Assembly: GCA_038251625.1 (NCBI GenBank)
Contig: JBBSBE010000004.1
Span: forward strand, 1 to 64,000
Reading direction: 5' to 3'
Source of the DNA: JBBQXK01 sp038251625
GTDB lineage: Bacteria > Pseudomonadota > Alphaproteobacteria > Rhodobacterales > Rhodobacteraceae
Length of the DNA stretch: 64,000 nt
The position numbers and the translations under genes were made by a program. The notes beneath the pieces are model-generated. The model searched no databases. It was not told the DNA's origin and saw only the letters and a list, made by a program, of their open reading frames with translations. Positions within the stretch are counted from its first letter, which is position 1, and every line of letters starts with the position of its first letter. Of this stretch, positions 26,601-35,838 are shown piece by piece.

Positions 26601-26993
26601 TCAGTCTGTACTTCGGGCGGTCTGCTTTCGCAGCCTGTGTAGGTGCCAGCGGTAAATGACCGGGGCCAGGACATAATCGTAAACCGCAGAGGCGATCTGC
26701 CTGACCCCCGGTAGCCCAACGGCCTTTGCCAGCCACCGATACCTCGGCATTTGCCCCCAAAGGACAAGGAACGCCGGAATGCCCGATGTCAGTGCGCCCT
26801 CATGCATCACATAAAGCCGCCGGGCGGCAGTATCGGCATCAAGCCCCCAATGCGCCCGCGCATCCGAGTTCAGATCGTCGAAGCGGATTGGTAGTCCTTT
26901 GTCACCGGCATACTTTGCATAGTGCCGGATCTCGAAATTGCAGACCGGGCAACTTGCATTGTAAAGAACGGCTGTTTTCGGATCATGTATCAT
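26601..26993 (-). CDS. DCC-family thiol-disulfide oxidoreductase-like protein (DUF393)
   Basis: 131 residues. VLYNASCPVCNFEIRHYAKY near the N-terminus holds the CxxC in the family's DxxCxxC position (Asp replaced by Asn), and RFDDLNSD follows. DUF393/DCC proteins are predicted thiol-disulfide oxidoreductases, largely uncharacterised. The ATG at 26993 gives normal family length, whereas a longer frame to 27227 adds a non-homologous basic tail. It lies directly upstream of the ABC1 kinase gene, which starts 15 nt beyond this stop, so they are co-transcribed. Confidence 0.8.
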   Translation of the reverse strand: MIHDPKTAVLYNASCPVCNFEIRHYAKYAGDKGLPIRFDDLNSDARAHWGLDADTAARRLYVMHEGALTSGIPAFLVLWGQMPRYRWLAKAVGLPGVRQIASAVYDYVLAPVIYRWHLHRLRKQTARSTD

Positions 26994-27352
26994 CTGCGGC
27001 AGATAGACCGGTACGGGCCGAAATCCAACATTCCCTTTGTCGCAGGGCGGTTGCCGCACGTTTGATGCGCGGGGGCAGCGCCGGCGTGCCTGGGTGTGGC
27101 CAAGCGCGCCCAAAACCGTTCCCTCAGGTTCAAGGCAGCGCCAAGGCCCTGCTTGTCCGTCCTTGCCGTACAGACCCGCACGCCCGGACCTCTCCGGCCA
27201 CTTCGGCGCAGTCCGCAAGGACGACAAAGACCCGTGGGCTGTGCCAAGGCATCAATCCGAGACATCCTTGCAATGCTTGTGCAGACGCGCAAGATCAGGA
27301 TTGGCAGGACGTGTCTTCGCCTGTTGCATCAAGCCGGTCGAAAGGTTTCTGA
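26994..27352. other. Intergenic region between divergent genes
   Basis: About 360 bp between the DCC gene (minus) and the IclR gene (plus). It presumably carries the promoters of both. I see no clear gene, operator palindrome or repeat. Confidence 0.4.
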
Positions 27353-28117
27353 GTGAGCGGATCAAGTCCACTAAACCGAGCGCTGCAAATCCTTGAAGTG
27401 GTCTCTGGCGCGAAGCGTGGGATTTCCTTGGTCCAGATCGTCAATATCACGGGATTGCCTCAATCAAGCGCTTTCAGGCTGGTGTCGAACCTGGTGGAAA
27501 GCGACATGCTCAGCTTCGATTCAGACCGGAAACTCTATCTCGTCGGTGCGCGCACCCAAAGGCTCGCCTCCATGTTGCAGGGAAACGACGGGCTAGAAAC
27601 CATCGTCGGTCCGATGATTGGATCGCTTGGCCGAGAACTGAAAGAGACAGCATTTTATGTCCGGAACGGAATGGAAGGTCCACGCCTGCTTAAATATGCG
27701 GTGCCGGAAATATCCGGCCGCACATTCATCCATCCCGGCTTCGAGTTTCCACCAAATGCCACGGCAACCGGAAAGGTCATTTACGCGTTCAGCCACAGCG
27801 CAGACGATCCCGAGTTCGGAAAGCTCACGCAAATGCACATTGCACCAACCGCTGTGACGGACTTCGAAGCACTTCGTGTGATGTATAAGACCGTTCGGAA
27901 ACAGGGGTATGCTTTCAGTATTGATGAGTTTGAAGCCGGGATCGCCTCCGCCGCCGTCCCCGTCTTTCAGAAACAGCGCGTGGTTGGCGCGCTCAGCATC
28001 ATCCTTACAACGGATCGTCTGCCGTCCGAGGGGTCTCGCGAACGGGCAAGAGTTCTGGAGTGTCTCATGGCGGCTTCAAAGAACCTGTCGGCGGTGTTTT
28101 CAGCCCAGGCCGTCTAG
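27353..28117 (+). CDS. IclR-family transcriptional regulator
   Basis: 254 residues. N-terminal winged helix: ALQILEVVSGAKRGISLVQI followed by GLPQSSAFRLVSNLVESDML, about residues 10-55. The C-terminal effector domain includes FEFPPNATATGKVIYAFS and GIASAAVPVFQKQRVVGALS, both typical of IclR. GTG start at 27353. No obvious catabolic operon is beside it, so its target is unknown; the divergent DCC/ABC1 pair is the nearest candidate. Confidence 0.9.
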   Translation: MSGSSPLNRALQILEVVSGAKRGISLVQIVNITGLPQSSAFRLVSNLVESDMLSFDSDRKLYLVGARTQRLASMLQGNDGLETIVGPMIGSLGRELKETAFYVRNGMEGPRLLKYAVPEISGRTFIHPGFEFPPNATATGKVIYAFSHSADDPEFGKLTQMHIAPTAVTDFEALRVMYKTVRKQGYAFSIDEFEAGIASAAVPVFQKQRVVGALSIILTTDRLPSEGSRERARVLECLMAASKNLSAVFSAQAV

Positions 28118-28241
28118 GCGTCGCAGCAAGCATCCGGTGCTGCAAGACGGACGCGAGCCGGTCGCCGTTCACGCTACCCCACCGCCGCATCAGACTGCGA
28201 TAAGGCGGCGCCGAACCGGTTTGCCTATCGCGCATCGGCGT

Positions 28242-28910
28242 CTAGTGACCGTGGTTCTGAACCTCAGGAAGATGCAACGCACAAAACATCTGCAACGCCG
28301 CATCGACGTTGCTTGCGATCTGCGCCTCGCTCGGGGGTTTGGGCAGATGAGCCAGGAGGCGCTGACGAAACAGTCCGGCAAGGCAAAGCTCAATGTAGTG
28401 CTGGGCCGCACGCCCACTATCGCAGGGCAAAATCCTGCCAGCCGCAATCTCTCGATCAAGAAACTGGCGCAACAGGGCCAGGCCGCGCCGCGCGCCCTTT
28501 TCATAGAACGCAGCCCCGATCTGCGGTTTACGGCTGCTGATGCCGATGATGATCCGATGCGCCTGAATGACCGTGGTCGAACACAGCAGTCGCGTCAGCG
28601 TCTGCCCATAGGTCCGCAGCCGATCCACAGTATGCCCCGGCACCTCCAGCGCAGCGGCAATGTCGCCGAACATCCTTTCGCGCTCGCGGTCCATCAAAGC
28701 TTCGAACAGCTCATCCTTGCCGTCGAAATAGACATAGATCGTGCCTTTCGACACGCCCGCCTCACGAGTGATGTCGGCCATGCCCGCCGCATCGAACCCC
28801 ATCCGCGTGAACACCTGATTGGCACCATCGAGGATCTGATCGCGCTTTGCCGGGTCCTGACCAGCGGCAAGCCGTGGTGCGCGCGAATGACGAGGGGCAG
28901 GCACGGTCAC
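28242..28910 (-). CDS. TetR-family transcriptional regulator of the EmrAB-like pump
   Basis: About 222 residues. DNA-binding domain KRDQILDGANQVFTRMGF, DITREAGVSKGTIYVYFDGK at about residues 22-70, then a helical ligand-binding domain typical of AcrR-like proteins. I place the start at GTG 28910, where AAGGA lies upstream, rather than at the ATG at 28976; the earlier start would make codons 5-11 overlap the operator at 28945-28962. Divergent from the HlyD/MFS pair at 29070, with two palindromic operators in between, indicating autoregulation and repression of the pump until a toxic substrate binds. Confidence 0.88.
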   Translation of the reverse strand: MTVPAPRHSRAPRLAAGQDPAKRDQILDGANQVFTRMGFDAAGMADITREAGVSKGTIYVYFDGKDELFEALMDRERERMFGDIAAALEVPGHTVDRLRTYGQTLTRLLCSTTVIQAHRIIIGISSRKPQIGAAFYEKGARRGLALLRQFLDREIAAGRILPCDSGRAAQHYIELCLAGLFRQRLLAHLPKPPSEAQIASNVDAALQMFCALHLPEVQNHGH

Positions 28911-28944
28911 AATCAACGTTCCTTCATTCAAACGGGAAAACCCA

Positions 28945-28962
28945 TCGAACCGATCAGTTCGA
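28945..28962. promoter_or_regulatory. TetR-type operator 1
   Basis: TCGAACCGATCAGTTCGA, an 18-bp dyad with one mismatched pair. It shares all but one base with the site at 29004-29021, 59 bp away. Confidence 0.8.
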
Positions 28963-29003
28963 TTTTTCATTGTCATTGCAGCCGCACCGCCCTATGTCAA
29001 CGT

Positions 29004-29021
29004 TCGAACCGATCGGTTCGA
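29004..29021. promoter_or_regulatory. TetR-type operator 2
   Basis: TCGAACCGATCGGTTCGA, a perfect 18-bp palindrome upstream of the efflux genes. The pair of sites lies between the TetR gene and the pump, so one regulator probably controls both directions. Confidence 0.85.
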
Positions 29022-29069
29022 TGACGAGCACTGGGTGCCGGGGCAAGACGGATGGGAAAAGGCAGGGCG

Positions 29070-30257
29070 ATGACCAACCATGACAAGGACATCAGCGTCG
29101 GGCAGACAAACGAAAAGGTGTCGCCGCTCACCCCCGCGTCCGACCCAGCCGAAGCAGTAGCGCAACGGCCCTCAGTCACTCCCGTAGCGGTCCCCGCCAC
29201 ACCCGCACCCAACAGACCGAAACGCCGCCGGTTGCTGGTGGCGGTCGTAGTGGTGGCGGTACTCGGCACGCTCGGCTGGACATTCGGCTATCCCTATTGG
29301 ATTGACGGCCGCTTCATGGTCCAGACCGACGACGCCTACGTTCAGGCCGAAATCTCGGCGATTTCTCCCCGCATTCAGGGTTATCTCGATACCGTCGCGG
29401 TCGAGGAGAACCAGATGGTTGCGGCGGGCGACCCGATCGCCAGCCTCGACGACGGCGACTACCGCATCGCCCTTGCCACCGCCACAAGCAGGATCGAAAC
29501 CCAAAAGGCGACTTTGGCGACCATTCAGGCGCAAACCGCGGCGGCGGAGGCCGGCGTCGGCCTCGCAGAGGCCCAGCTGCGGGCGGCAGAGGCGGTTGTC
29601 CGCAACGCCGGAATCACGACAACGCGTCTGCAATCCCTGGTCAGCACGAGATCGACCCCACAGGCCAAGCTCGACGATGCCGAGGCCGCGTTGGAAGAGG
29701 CGCGGGCCTCCGTCGCGGGGGCCAAGGCCCAGATCGCCAGCGCCGAGGCCAATGTCGCGGTGCTTCGTGCGCAATATGCCGAGGCCGAAAGCCAGATGAA
29801 GGCCTTGACGCTTGCGGTGGATCAGGCCCGGCGCAACCTTGACCTGACCGTTCTGCGCGCCCCCTTCGCGGGTGTCGTGGCCAATATTGCCGTCGAAAAG
29901 GGTGATCTCGTTTCACCGGGGCAGCGGATCGCGGCGGTGGTTCCCGTTGAGGCACTTTATGTCGAGGCAAACTTCAAGGAAACCCAACTCGGGGGCATCC
30001 GCCCCGGCGCAACCGTCACGGTCACGCTCGATGCCCTGCCCGGCCAGACGTTCCGCGGCGCCGTCGCCTCAATTGCGCCCGCCACAGGCGCGCTCTTCTC
30101 AATCCTCCCCGCCACCAACGCGACCGGCAACTTCACCAAGATCGTGCAACGCGTGCCCGTTCGCATCAGCCTGCCGCCCGAGGTTTTGGCGACCGGTGTG
30201 CTGCGCGCGGGTCTGAGCGCCATTGTCGAGGTTGACAGCCGGACCCCGGCGCACTGA
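29070..30257 (+). CDS. EmrA-like membrane fusion protein (HlyD family)
   Basis: 395-residue periplasmic adaptor anchored by one helix (about residues 48-70, LLVAVVVVAVLGTLGW), preceded by a cytosolic tail. TDDAYVQAEISAISPRIQGY is the EmrA-type lipoyl start. A long coiled coil rich in Ala/Glu (about 130-250) follows, then LDLTVLRAPFAGVVANIAVE and the barrel. It joins the MFS pump encoded next to an outer-membrane channel for multidrug export. I prefer ATG 29070 (AGGCAGGG upstream) to 29052. Confidence 0.9.
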   Translation: MTNHDKDISVGQTNEKVSPLTPASDPAEAVAQRPSVTPVAVPATPAPNRPKRRRLLVAVVVVAVLGTLGWTFGYPYWIDGRFMVQTDDAYVQAEISAISPRIQGYLDTVAVEENQMVAAGDPIASLDDGDYRIALATATSRIETQKATLATIQAQTAAAEAGVGLAEAQLRAAEAVVRNAGITTTRLQSLVSTRSTPQAKLDDAEAALEEARASVAGAKAQIASAEANVAVLRAQYAEAESQMKALTLAVDQARRNLDLTVLRAPFAGVVANIAVEKGDLVSPGQRIAAVVPVEALYVEANFKETQLGGIRPGATVTVTLDALPGQTFRGAVASIAPATGALFSILPATNATGNFTKIVQRVPVRISLPPEVLATGVLRAGLSAIVEVDSRTPAH

Positions 30258-30262
30258 CCGCC

Positions 30263-31807
30263 ATGGCCGAAGACCGCATCCCGCCACGCCGCATCTTCGC
30301 CTTTCTGGCGATGGTCTTCGGCATGTTCATGGCCATCCTCGACATCCAGATCGTCTCGGCCTCGCTGTCCGAGATCCAGGCGGGCCTTGGGGCCAGCGCA
30401 GACGAGATCTCGTGGGTCCAGACCGCCTATCTGATCGCCGAGGTCGTGATGATCCCGCTTTCGGGGTTTCTGGGGCGGATGCTGTCAACCCGGGTGCTTT
30501 TCACCCTTGCCGCGACCGGCTTTACCGTTTCGTCCTTCATGTGTGCCACCTCGGGCAGCATTTCAGAGATGATCCTCTGGCGCGCGCTTCAGGGCTTTCT
30601 GGGCGGGGGGATGATCCCGTCGGTCTTTGCCGCCGCCTTCACGATCTTTCCAAAATCGAAGCAGGCCATCGTGTCGCCGATGATCGGGCTGGTCGCGACG
30701 CTCGCACCCACCATCGGGCCAACCATCGGCGGCACGCTCAGCCATACGTTTTCGTGGCACTGGCTCTTCTTGGTCAACGTGCCCTTCGGCATCGCCGTGG
30801 CCATCGCCGCCTGGACGCTGATCGACTTCGACAAACCGGACTGGCGGCTTCTGAACCGCTTCGACTGGTGGGGTTTTGGCGCCATGGCGGCCTTTCTGGG
30901 TGCGCTCGAATACGTGCTGGAAGAGGGGCCAGGAAATGACTGGCTGGCTGACAGGGCCGTCTTCGCGATGATGATCGTCATGACACTCGGCGGGGTCGTG
31001 TTCTTCTGGCGCGCGTTCACGCGGGATGAACCGATCGTTGATCTTGGCGCCTTCCGCGACCGGAACTTTGCCTTCGGCTCGCTCTTTTCCTTTGTGCTCG
31101 GGGTGGGGCTCTACGGGTTGACCTATCTTTACCCGCTGTTTCTGGGGCGCATCCGCGGCTATGACAGCCTCATGATCGGCGAGACGATGTTCGTCTCGGG
31201 CCTCGCGATGTTCTTCACGGCACCCCTTGTCGGTGTCCTTTCGCGCATGGTCGATCTGCGTATCCTGATGACGATCGGTTTTTTGGGCTTCGGACTTTCG
31301 ACGTGGATGCTGACCGGGCTGACGGCAGACTGGGATTTTGGCGAATTGCTTGTGCCGCAGATCCTGCGAGGCGTCTCTTTGATGATGTCGATGGTGCCGA
31401 TCAACAATCTGGCGCTGGGAACCCTCCCGCCAGAGCGGTTGAAGAACGCTTCGGGGCTCTACAACCTGACCCGCAACCTTGGCGGGGCGGTCGGGCTGGC
31501 GCTGATCAACACCGTGCTGACCAATCGCGGGGCGCTGCACTATGAACGGCTGGCCGAAACGGTGAATTGGTCAAACCCCGACGTGATGGCACGAATGGAC
31601 AGCATGTCCCGCGCATTGACGGCGCAGGGGTTGGACGGCAAGACAGGCGCTGTCGCGCAGATGGTGCGCATCGTCACGCAACAGGCGACGGTGATGTCGT
31701 TCATCGATGTCTTCACGATCATGGCGGCGCTGTTTTCGTCACTGGCGCTTCTGGTCGTGGTGCTGAAGAAACCTGCCCCGCGCGGCGGCCCGTCCGCCAG
31801 CCACTGA
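30263..31807 (+). CDS. EmrB-like MFS drug exporter (DHA2, 14 helices)
   Basis: 514-residue proton antiporter of the DHA2 family. The first helix carries MAILDIQIVSASLSEIQAGL, followed by EISWVQTAYLIAEVVMIPLS, and motif C-like APTIGPTIGGTLSHTFSWHW lies near residues 150-172. Hydrophobic segments continue to about residue 505, in line with 14 helices. It starts 5 bp after the adaptor stop. Together they form an EmrAB-type pump regulated by the divergent TetR. Confidence 0.93.
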   Translation: MAEDRIPPRRIFAFLAMVFGMFMAILDIQIVSASLSEIQAGLGASADEISWVQTAYLIAEVVMIPLSGFLGRMLSTRVLFTLAATGFTVSSFMCATSGSISEMILWRALQGFLGGGMIPSVFAAAFTIFPKSKQAIVSPMIGLVATLAPTIGPTIGGTLSHTFSWHWLFLVNVPFGIAVAIAAWTLIDFDKPDWRLLNRFDWWGFGAMAAFLGALEYVLEEGPGNDWLADRAVFAMMIVMTLGGVVFFWRAFTRDEPIVDLGAFRDRNFAFGSLFSFVLGVGLYGLTYLYPLFLGRIRGYDSLMIGETMFVSGLAMFFTAPLVGVLSRMVDLRILMTIGFLGFGLSTWMLTGLTADWDFGELLVPQILRGVSLMMSMVPINNLALGTLPPERLKNASGLYNLTRNLGGAVGLALINTVLTNRGALHYERLAETVNWSNPDVMARMDSMSRALTAQGLDGKTGAVAQMVRIVTQQATVMSFIDVFTIMAALFSSLALLVVVLKKPAPRGGPSASH

Positions 31808-32009
31808 TCGCCTGTCACGGGCCAGTCGCACAAACGCAGCGCCGGATCGGTTCGCGCAGGCGCCGATCCCTACCTGCCCGCGTGCCGCTCGTTTCTGCAG
31901 GCACCGCGATTCAGGAGGTCGCGCTCTGTCGAAAGGCGGTTCTAGGCCAAAGCGTTAAGGGATGCGACCTTCCGTAACGCGCGCTGGCAGCGTCGTCTTG
32001 CCGCCGGTC

Positions 32010-32255
32010 TCAACCTCCGGCCATGTAAGGCATGAGGACAACTTCGCTGTTTGGCCCAATCTCTGTGAACCACGCTTCGCGATAGATGCGACCGTCGAGC
32101 GCGAGGGAAACTCCGCGCTCGATCTGAGGTTTCAGGCCGGGATAGTCCTGTGACAGATTGTCCAGCAACTCCTTGAAGTTGCTGGCTTTCACCTCGACCT
32201 GCCCCTGCCCGTCGGTGAAACGGCGCAAGGATCCCCAGATCGTCACCGCCACCAT
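32010..32255 (-). CDS. MoaD/ThiS-family small sulfur carrier
   Basis: 81 residues with a beta-grasp ubiquitin-like fold and the essential C-terminal Gly-Gly (PYMAGG). Such proteins accept sulfur as a C-terminal thiocarboxylate to make molybdopterin or thiamine. It begins 4 bp after the molybdenum hydroxylase large-subunit stop and is the last gene of that operon. A dedicated MoaD-like supplier next to a molybdenum hydroxylase suggests a role in its cofactor sulfuration or delivery, but this is inference; other sulfur acceptors are possible. Confidence 0.8.
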   Translation of the reverse strand: MVAVTIWGSLRRFTDGQGQVEVKASNFKELLDNLSQDYPGLKPQIERGVSLALDGRIYREAWFTEIGPNSEVVLMPYMAGG

Positions 32256-32259
32256 ACCG

Positions 32260-34500
32260 TCACCCTTTCGACAGCGCCTTCAGGATGCGGGGTGGCGACA
32301 TTGGCAGGCTGTTCAGCCGTGTACCGATGGCCCGCGACACTGCGTTCGACACCGCGGCCAGCGGCGGGACAATCGGCGTCTCGCCCACGCCGCGCACGCC
32401 GTAGGGGTGGCCTGGGTTGGGGATTTCAAGGATCACCGTTTCAATCGGCGGCAAGTCCGACGCGACAGGCACCCGGTAATCCAGAAAGCCCGCGTTCTGC
32501 AAACGCCCGTCCGTGCCGTAGATGTATTCCTCGTTCAGCGCCCAACCGATACCCTGTACCGCGCCTCCCTGCATCTGCCCTTCCACGTAAGACGGATGCA
32601 CGGCCTTGCCCGCATCCTGAAACACCGTGTAGCGCAGCACTTTTGTCGCACCCGTCTCGCGGTCCACCTCGACGTCGCAGAGGTGAACGCCGAAGCTGAC
32701 GCCCGCGCCATCTGCGTTGAACTCGTAATGGCCCGCAATCGGCCCGCCGGTGTTGAACGAGACGGCGGCGATGTCGGCCAGCGTCATTGGCGGGAATTTC
32801 CCCGCATTTGGGCCTGCGGGTTGCGCCGCGCCATCCTTCCAGACCACGGCTTCTTCGTCGATCCCCCAGATCCGGGCGGCGCGGTGGCACATCTTGGTGA
32901 TGGCATCCCGCGCGGCCTCGATGGTGGCAAGCCCGACGGAGAAGGTCACGCGGCTGCCATCCGTCACGTCGTTGTGTCCAAGCGAGCTTGTGTCGGCGAT
33001 GATGGTGCGGATCTTGTCATAGGGGATCCCAAGCTCCTCCGCCGCCATCTGGCTGATCGCGGCGCGCGAGCCGCCGATATCGGGGTTGCCCTCGGTGATG
33101 CCAACGGTGCCATCGGTGTTGACGTTCAAAGACACGCAAGTGTTGCCGCCAAAGTTGAACCAGAATCCGGCAGACAGACCGCGCCCCTGCCCTTCGCCCA
33201 GCGGCGCCGAATAATGCGGATGGGCCTTCGCAGCCTCCAGCGTCGCCACCAGACCGATATCGTCGAACGTGGGGCCATAAGACGACTTCGTGCCCTTGTG
33301 TGCGGCGTTCTTCAGCCGCACGTTCAGGGGGTCGAGCCCCAGCTTCTGGCACAACTCATCGACCACGCTTTCGACGGCATAGATCGCCTGCGGGGCGCCC
33401 GGGGCGCGGTAGGCCGCTTCCTTTGGTCGGTTCGTCAGCACGTTCCAGCCGAGTGTCCGCACGGCTGCCAGATCATAGGCGGCAAAGGCCGCCTGCGCGC
33501 CCATGTCCACCGTGCCGCAGGGAAACGCCCCGCCGGAATAGCGCAGCTGCGCTTCGCCTGCGGTGATACGACCATCCTTGGTCATGCCGATCTTGACGTC
33601 GATCGAAGACGAAACAGTAGGGCCCGTAGCCTTGAACACTTCATCCCGCGACATGACGATCTTGACCGGGCGGCCCGTTTTGCGCGACAGGGCAAGCGCC
33701 ACGGGTTCAATGAAGACCGTGGTCTTGCCCCCGAACCCGCCGCCGATTTCCGAGGCCGTGACGCGAAGCTGGCTTGCCTCCATCCCCAGAAGCGCAGCAC
33801 AAAGCGAGCGCACATTGTATTGCCCCTGCGTGCAGCACCAAAGATCCGCCTTACCGTCCGCCGTCATCGAGGCAAGGCAGGCGTGGGGTTCGATATAGCC
33901 TTGGTGGGTCGCCGCTGTGGTGAAGCTGCGCGTCACCACCAGATCGGCCTTGGCGAACCCGGCCTCAAGGTCGCCATGGCCAAACTCGCAATGGCCGGTC
34001 ACGTTCTGCGACATACCCTCAGGCACGGTCTCAAGGCTGCGGCCTGTCTGCACCACGGGCGCATCCGCGCGCAGTGCAACATCGACATCCGTCACATGCG
34101 GCAGCGCCTTGTAGGTGACCTTGATAAGCTTCAGCGCGGCCTTGGCGATGGCGGAGGTGGTCGCAGCCACGGCGGCAATGGCATGGCCGTCATACAGCAC
34201 CTTGTCGCGCGCCATGCAGTTGTCCAGCACGTCCCGCAGGAAATCGTCCTCCTGCGGCGCGAAGTCGGCCGCCGTCACCACCGCCTTGACACCGGGCAAC
34301 GCCTCGGCGGCAGAGGCGTCGATCGACACGATCGCTGCATGAGGATGAGGGCTGCGCAGGATATGCGCACTCAGCATTCCGGGGGCGGACACGTCGGCAC
34401 CGTAAAGCGCGCGACCCGTCACCTTGTCCACCCCATCGGGGCGCGGCGGCCTTGTGCCGACGACGGTGAAGACCCGCTTGGGGGAATTGTCCAACGCCAT
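32260..34500 (-). CDS. Molybdenum hydroxylase large subunit (xanthine dehydrogenase family)
   Basis: 746-residue molybdopterin-binding subunit. RPDGVDKVTGRALYGADV at about residues 19-36 and the later IGGGFGGKTTVF and EAAYRAPGAPQAIYAVESVV segments are family signatures of cofactor binding. The catalytic Glu is expected in the carboxy-terminal GVRGVGETP region. The CO-dehydrogenase loop CSFR is not present, so it is not CoxL; it is more likely a purine, aldehyde or aromatic-ring hydroxylase. It follows the 2Fe-2S gene by 1 bp. Confidence 0.9.
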   Translation of the reverse strand: MALDNSPKRVFTVVGTRPPRPDGVDKVTGRALYGADVSAPGMLSAHILRSPHPHAAIVSIDASAAEALPGVKAVVTAADFAPQEDDFLRDVLDNCMARDKVLYDGHAIAAVAATTSAIAKAALKLIKVTYKALPHVTDVDVALRADAPVVQTGRSLETVPEGMSQNVTGHCEFGHGDLEAGFAKADLVVTRSFTTAATHQGYIEPHACLASMTADGKADLWCCTQGQYNVRSLCAALLGMEASQLRVTASEIGGGFGGKTTVFIEPVALALSRKTGRPVKIVMSRDEVFKATGPTVSSSIDVKIGMTKDGRITAGEAQLRYSGGAFPCGTVDMGAQAAFAAYDLAAVRTLGWNVLTNRPKEAAYRAPGAPQAIYAVESVVDELCQKLGLDPLNVRLKNAAHKGTKSSYGPTFDDIGLVATLEAAKAHPHYSAPLGEGQGRGLSAGFWFNFGGNTCVSLNVNTDGTVGITEGNPDIGGSRAAISQMAAEELGIPYDKIRTIIADTSSLGHNDVTDGSRVTFSVGLATIEAARDAITKMCHRAARIWGIDEEAVVWKDGAAQPAGPNAGKFPPMTLADIAAVSFNTGGPIAGHYEFNADGAGVSFGVHLCDVEVDRETGATKVLRYTVFQDAGKAVHPSYVEGQMQGGAVQGIGWALNEEYIYGTDGRLQNAGFLDYRVPVASDLPPIETVILEIPNPGHPYGVRGVGETPIVPPLAAVSNAVSRAIGTRLNSLPMSPPRILKALSKG

Positions 34501-34501
34501 G

Positions 34502-34978
34502 TTACGCGCTCCTCATCTTCTGGGCCGCGTCCTGCACGGCGTGGATGATCTTGTCATATCCGGTACAGCGACACAGGTTCCCCGCCAGCCAGTAACGCAC
34601 CTCGGTATCGGTCGGGTCGGGATTTTTCTCAAGCAAGGCCTTGGCTGCAACAAGGATCCCCGGCGTGCAGATACCGCACTGAAGCGCCGCATGATCGATG
34701 AAGCTTTGCTGCAGGGGGTGCAGGGTGTCGCCATCTGCAATGCCCTCGACGGTGCCGACTGCGGCCCCTTCGGCCTCGGCCCCAAGGACAAGGCAGGCGC
34801 AGACAAGGCGTCCGTCAAGCGTCACGCTGCAGGCACCGCAATCGCCTGTGCCACAGCCTTCTTTCACCCCGGTCAGGCCAAGGCGGTTGCGCAGAACGTC
34901 CAGCAAGGATTCGTCCGGCGCGCAGATGAATTCGACCGCGTCGCCGTTGACAAAGGTGGACACGTGGATGGTTTTCAT
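34502..34978 (-). CDS. Molybdenum hydroxylase 2Fe-2S subunit
   Basis: 158 residues with two [2Fe-2S] domains. Plant-ferredoxin-type cysteines in GCGTGDCGACSV and the preceding CxPDESLLDVLRNRLG, then helical-domain cysteines in QCGICTPGI and NLCRCTGYDKI. Overlaps the FAD subunit stop by 4 nt (ATGA), so the subunits are translated together. Confidence 0.94.
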   Translation of the reverse strand: MKTIHVSTFVNGDAVEFICAPDESLLDVLRNRLGLTGVKEGCGTGDCGACSVTLDGRLVCACLVLGAEAEGAAVGTVEGIADGDTLHPLQQSFIDHAALQCGICTPGILVAAKALLEKNPDPTDTEVRYWLAGNLCRCTGYDKIIHAVQDAAQKMRSA

Positions 34979-35838
34979 TTCTTGCCTCCGGCGCGGGTAT
35001 AGGCGATCAGTACGGCGCGCTTGGCCAGCACGCCTGCGACCTGCGTTCTGAATTCGATGGTGCCGCGCTTGTCGTCGATGGGGCTGCAGGCTGCTGAACA
35101 GGCGACCATCAAGGCGGCGACGGCCTCATCCTCCAGTTTTGTCCCGATGATCGCGTCGGCCGCGGCAGGGACAAGGCGGACCGTCGGGGCCACGGCACCC
35201 AGCGCGACACGCGCGGCGATCACGACATTGGTCGCATCCAGCGTCAGGCTGACGGCGGCGGAAGCGACGGCGATGTCCATCTCGGTGCGCGGGATAAAGC
35301 GCAGATAGGCATCTGCCGATCGCGGGGGCCGCGCGGGCAGAAAGATCGAGGTCAGGAATTCACCCTTCGCCAGGGTCGTCTTGCCTGGGCTTGCGGGGAT
35401 ATCTGCCACAAGACAGTCACGCTCGCCCCGCGGCCCCACGATCCGGGCAACGGCATTCGCCGCGACAAGGCCCGGAACCGCATCCGCCGCAGGCGATCCG
35501 TTGCAAAGGTTTCCGGCCATTGTGGCGCGGCCTTGAATCTGCGTCGAGCCGATCAGTTCGCACCCTTCGACGACACCCGGCCAAAGGGCACGTAACTCCG
35601 CATGCTCGCCAAGTTCAGCGCCTGATATGGCGCTCCCGATCCGAAAACCGCCAGCCTCGGACGTGATCGCCCGAAGGCCCGGAATATGCTTGATATCCAC
35701 GATCAGTGCCGGCTCGATGGCTCCCGCCTTGAGTTGCACCATCACATCCGTGCCGCCCGACAAGATGCGGGTCAGGCCGGTCTCCTCGGCAAGCATTGTC
35801 GTCGCTTCCAGCGCCGTGGTGGGTCTTGCAAAGCGCAT
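34975..35838 (-). CDS. Molybdenum hydroxylase FAD-binding subunit
   Basis: 287 residues, CoxM/XdhB-like flavin subunit. The FAD motifs are LTRILSGGTDVMVQLKAG (about 22-40) and TQIQGRATMAGNLCNGSPAAD (about 97-117). The C-terminal domain is small as in this family. First gene of the operon FAD, Fe-S, Mo, MoaD. It passes electrons from the iron-sulfur subunit to the acceptor, possibly the quinone pool or NAD. Confidence 0.93.
   Translation of the reverse strand: MRFARPTTALEATTMLAEETGLTRILSGGTDVMVQLKAGAIEPALIVDIKHIPGLRAITSEAGGFRIGSAISGAELGEHAELRALWPGVVEGCELIGSTQIQGRATMAGNLCNGSPAADAVPGLVAANAVARIVGPRGERDCLVADIPASPGKTTLAKGEFLTSIFLPARPPRSADAYLRFIPRTEMDIAVASAAVSLTLDATNVVIAARVALGAVAPTVRLVPAAADAIIGTKLEDEAVAALMVACSAACSPIDDKRGTIEFRTQVAGVLAKRAVLIAYTRAGGKK

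Noticed and set aside
32158..34548. Plus-strand open frame of 796 codons opposite the molybdenum hydroxylase large subunit
   Set aside because: Composition rich in Arg and His with no family match; the minus gene has all motifs.
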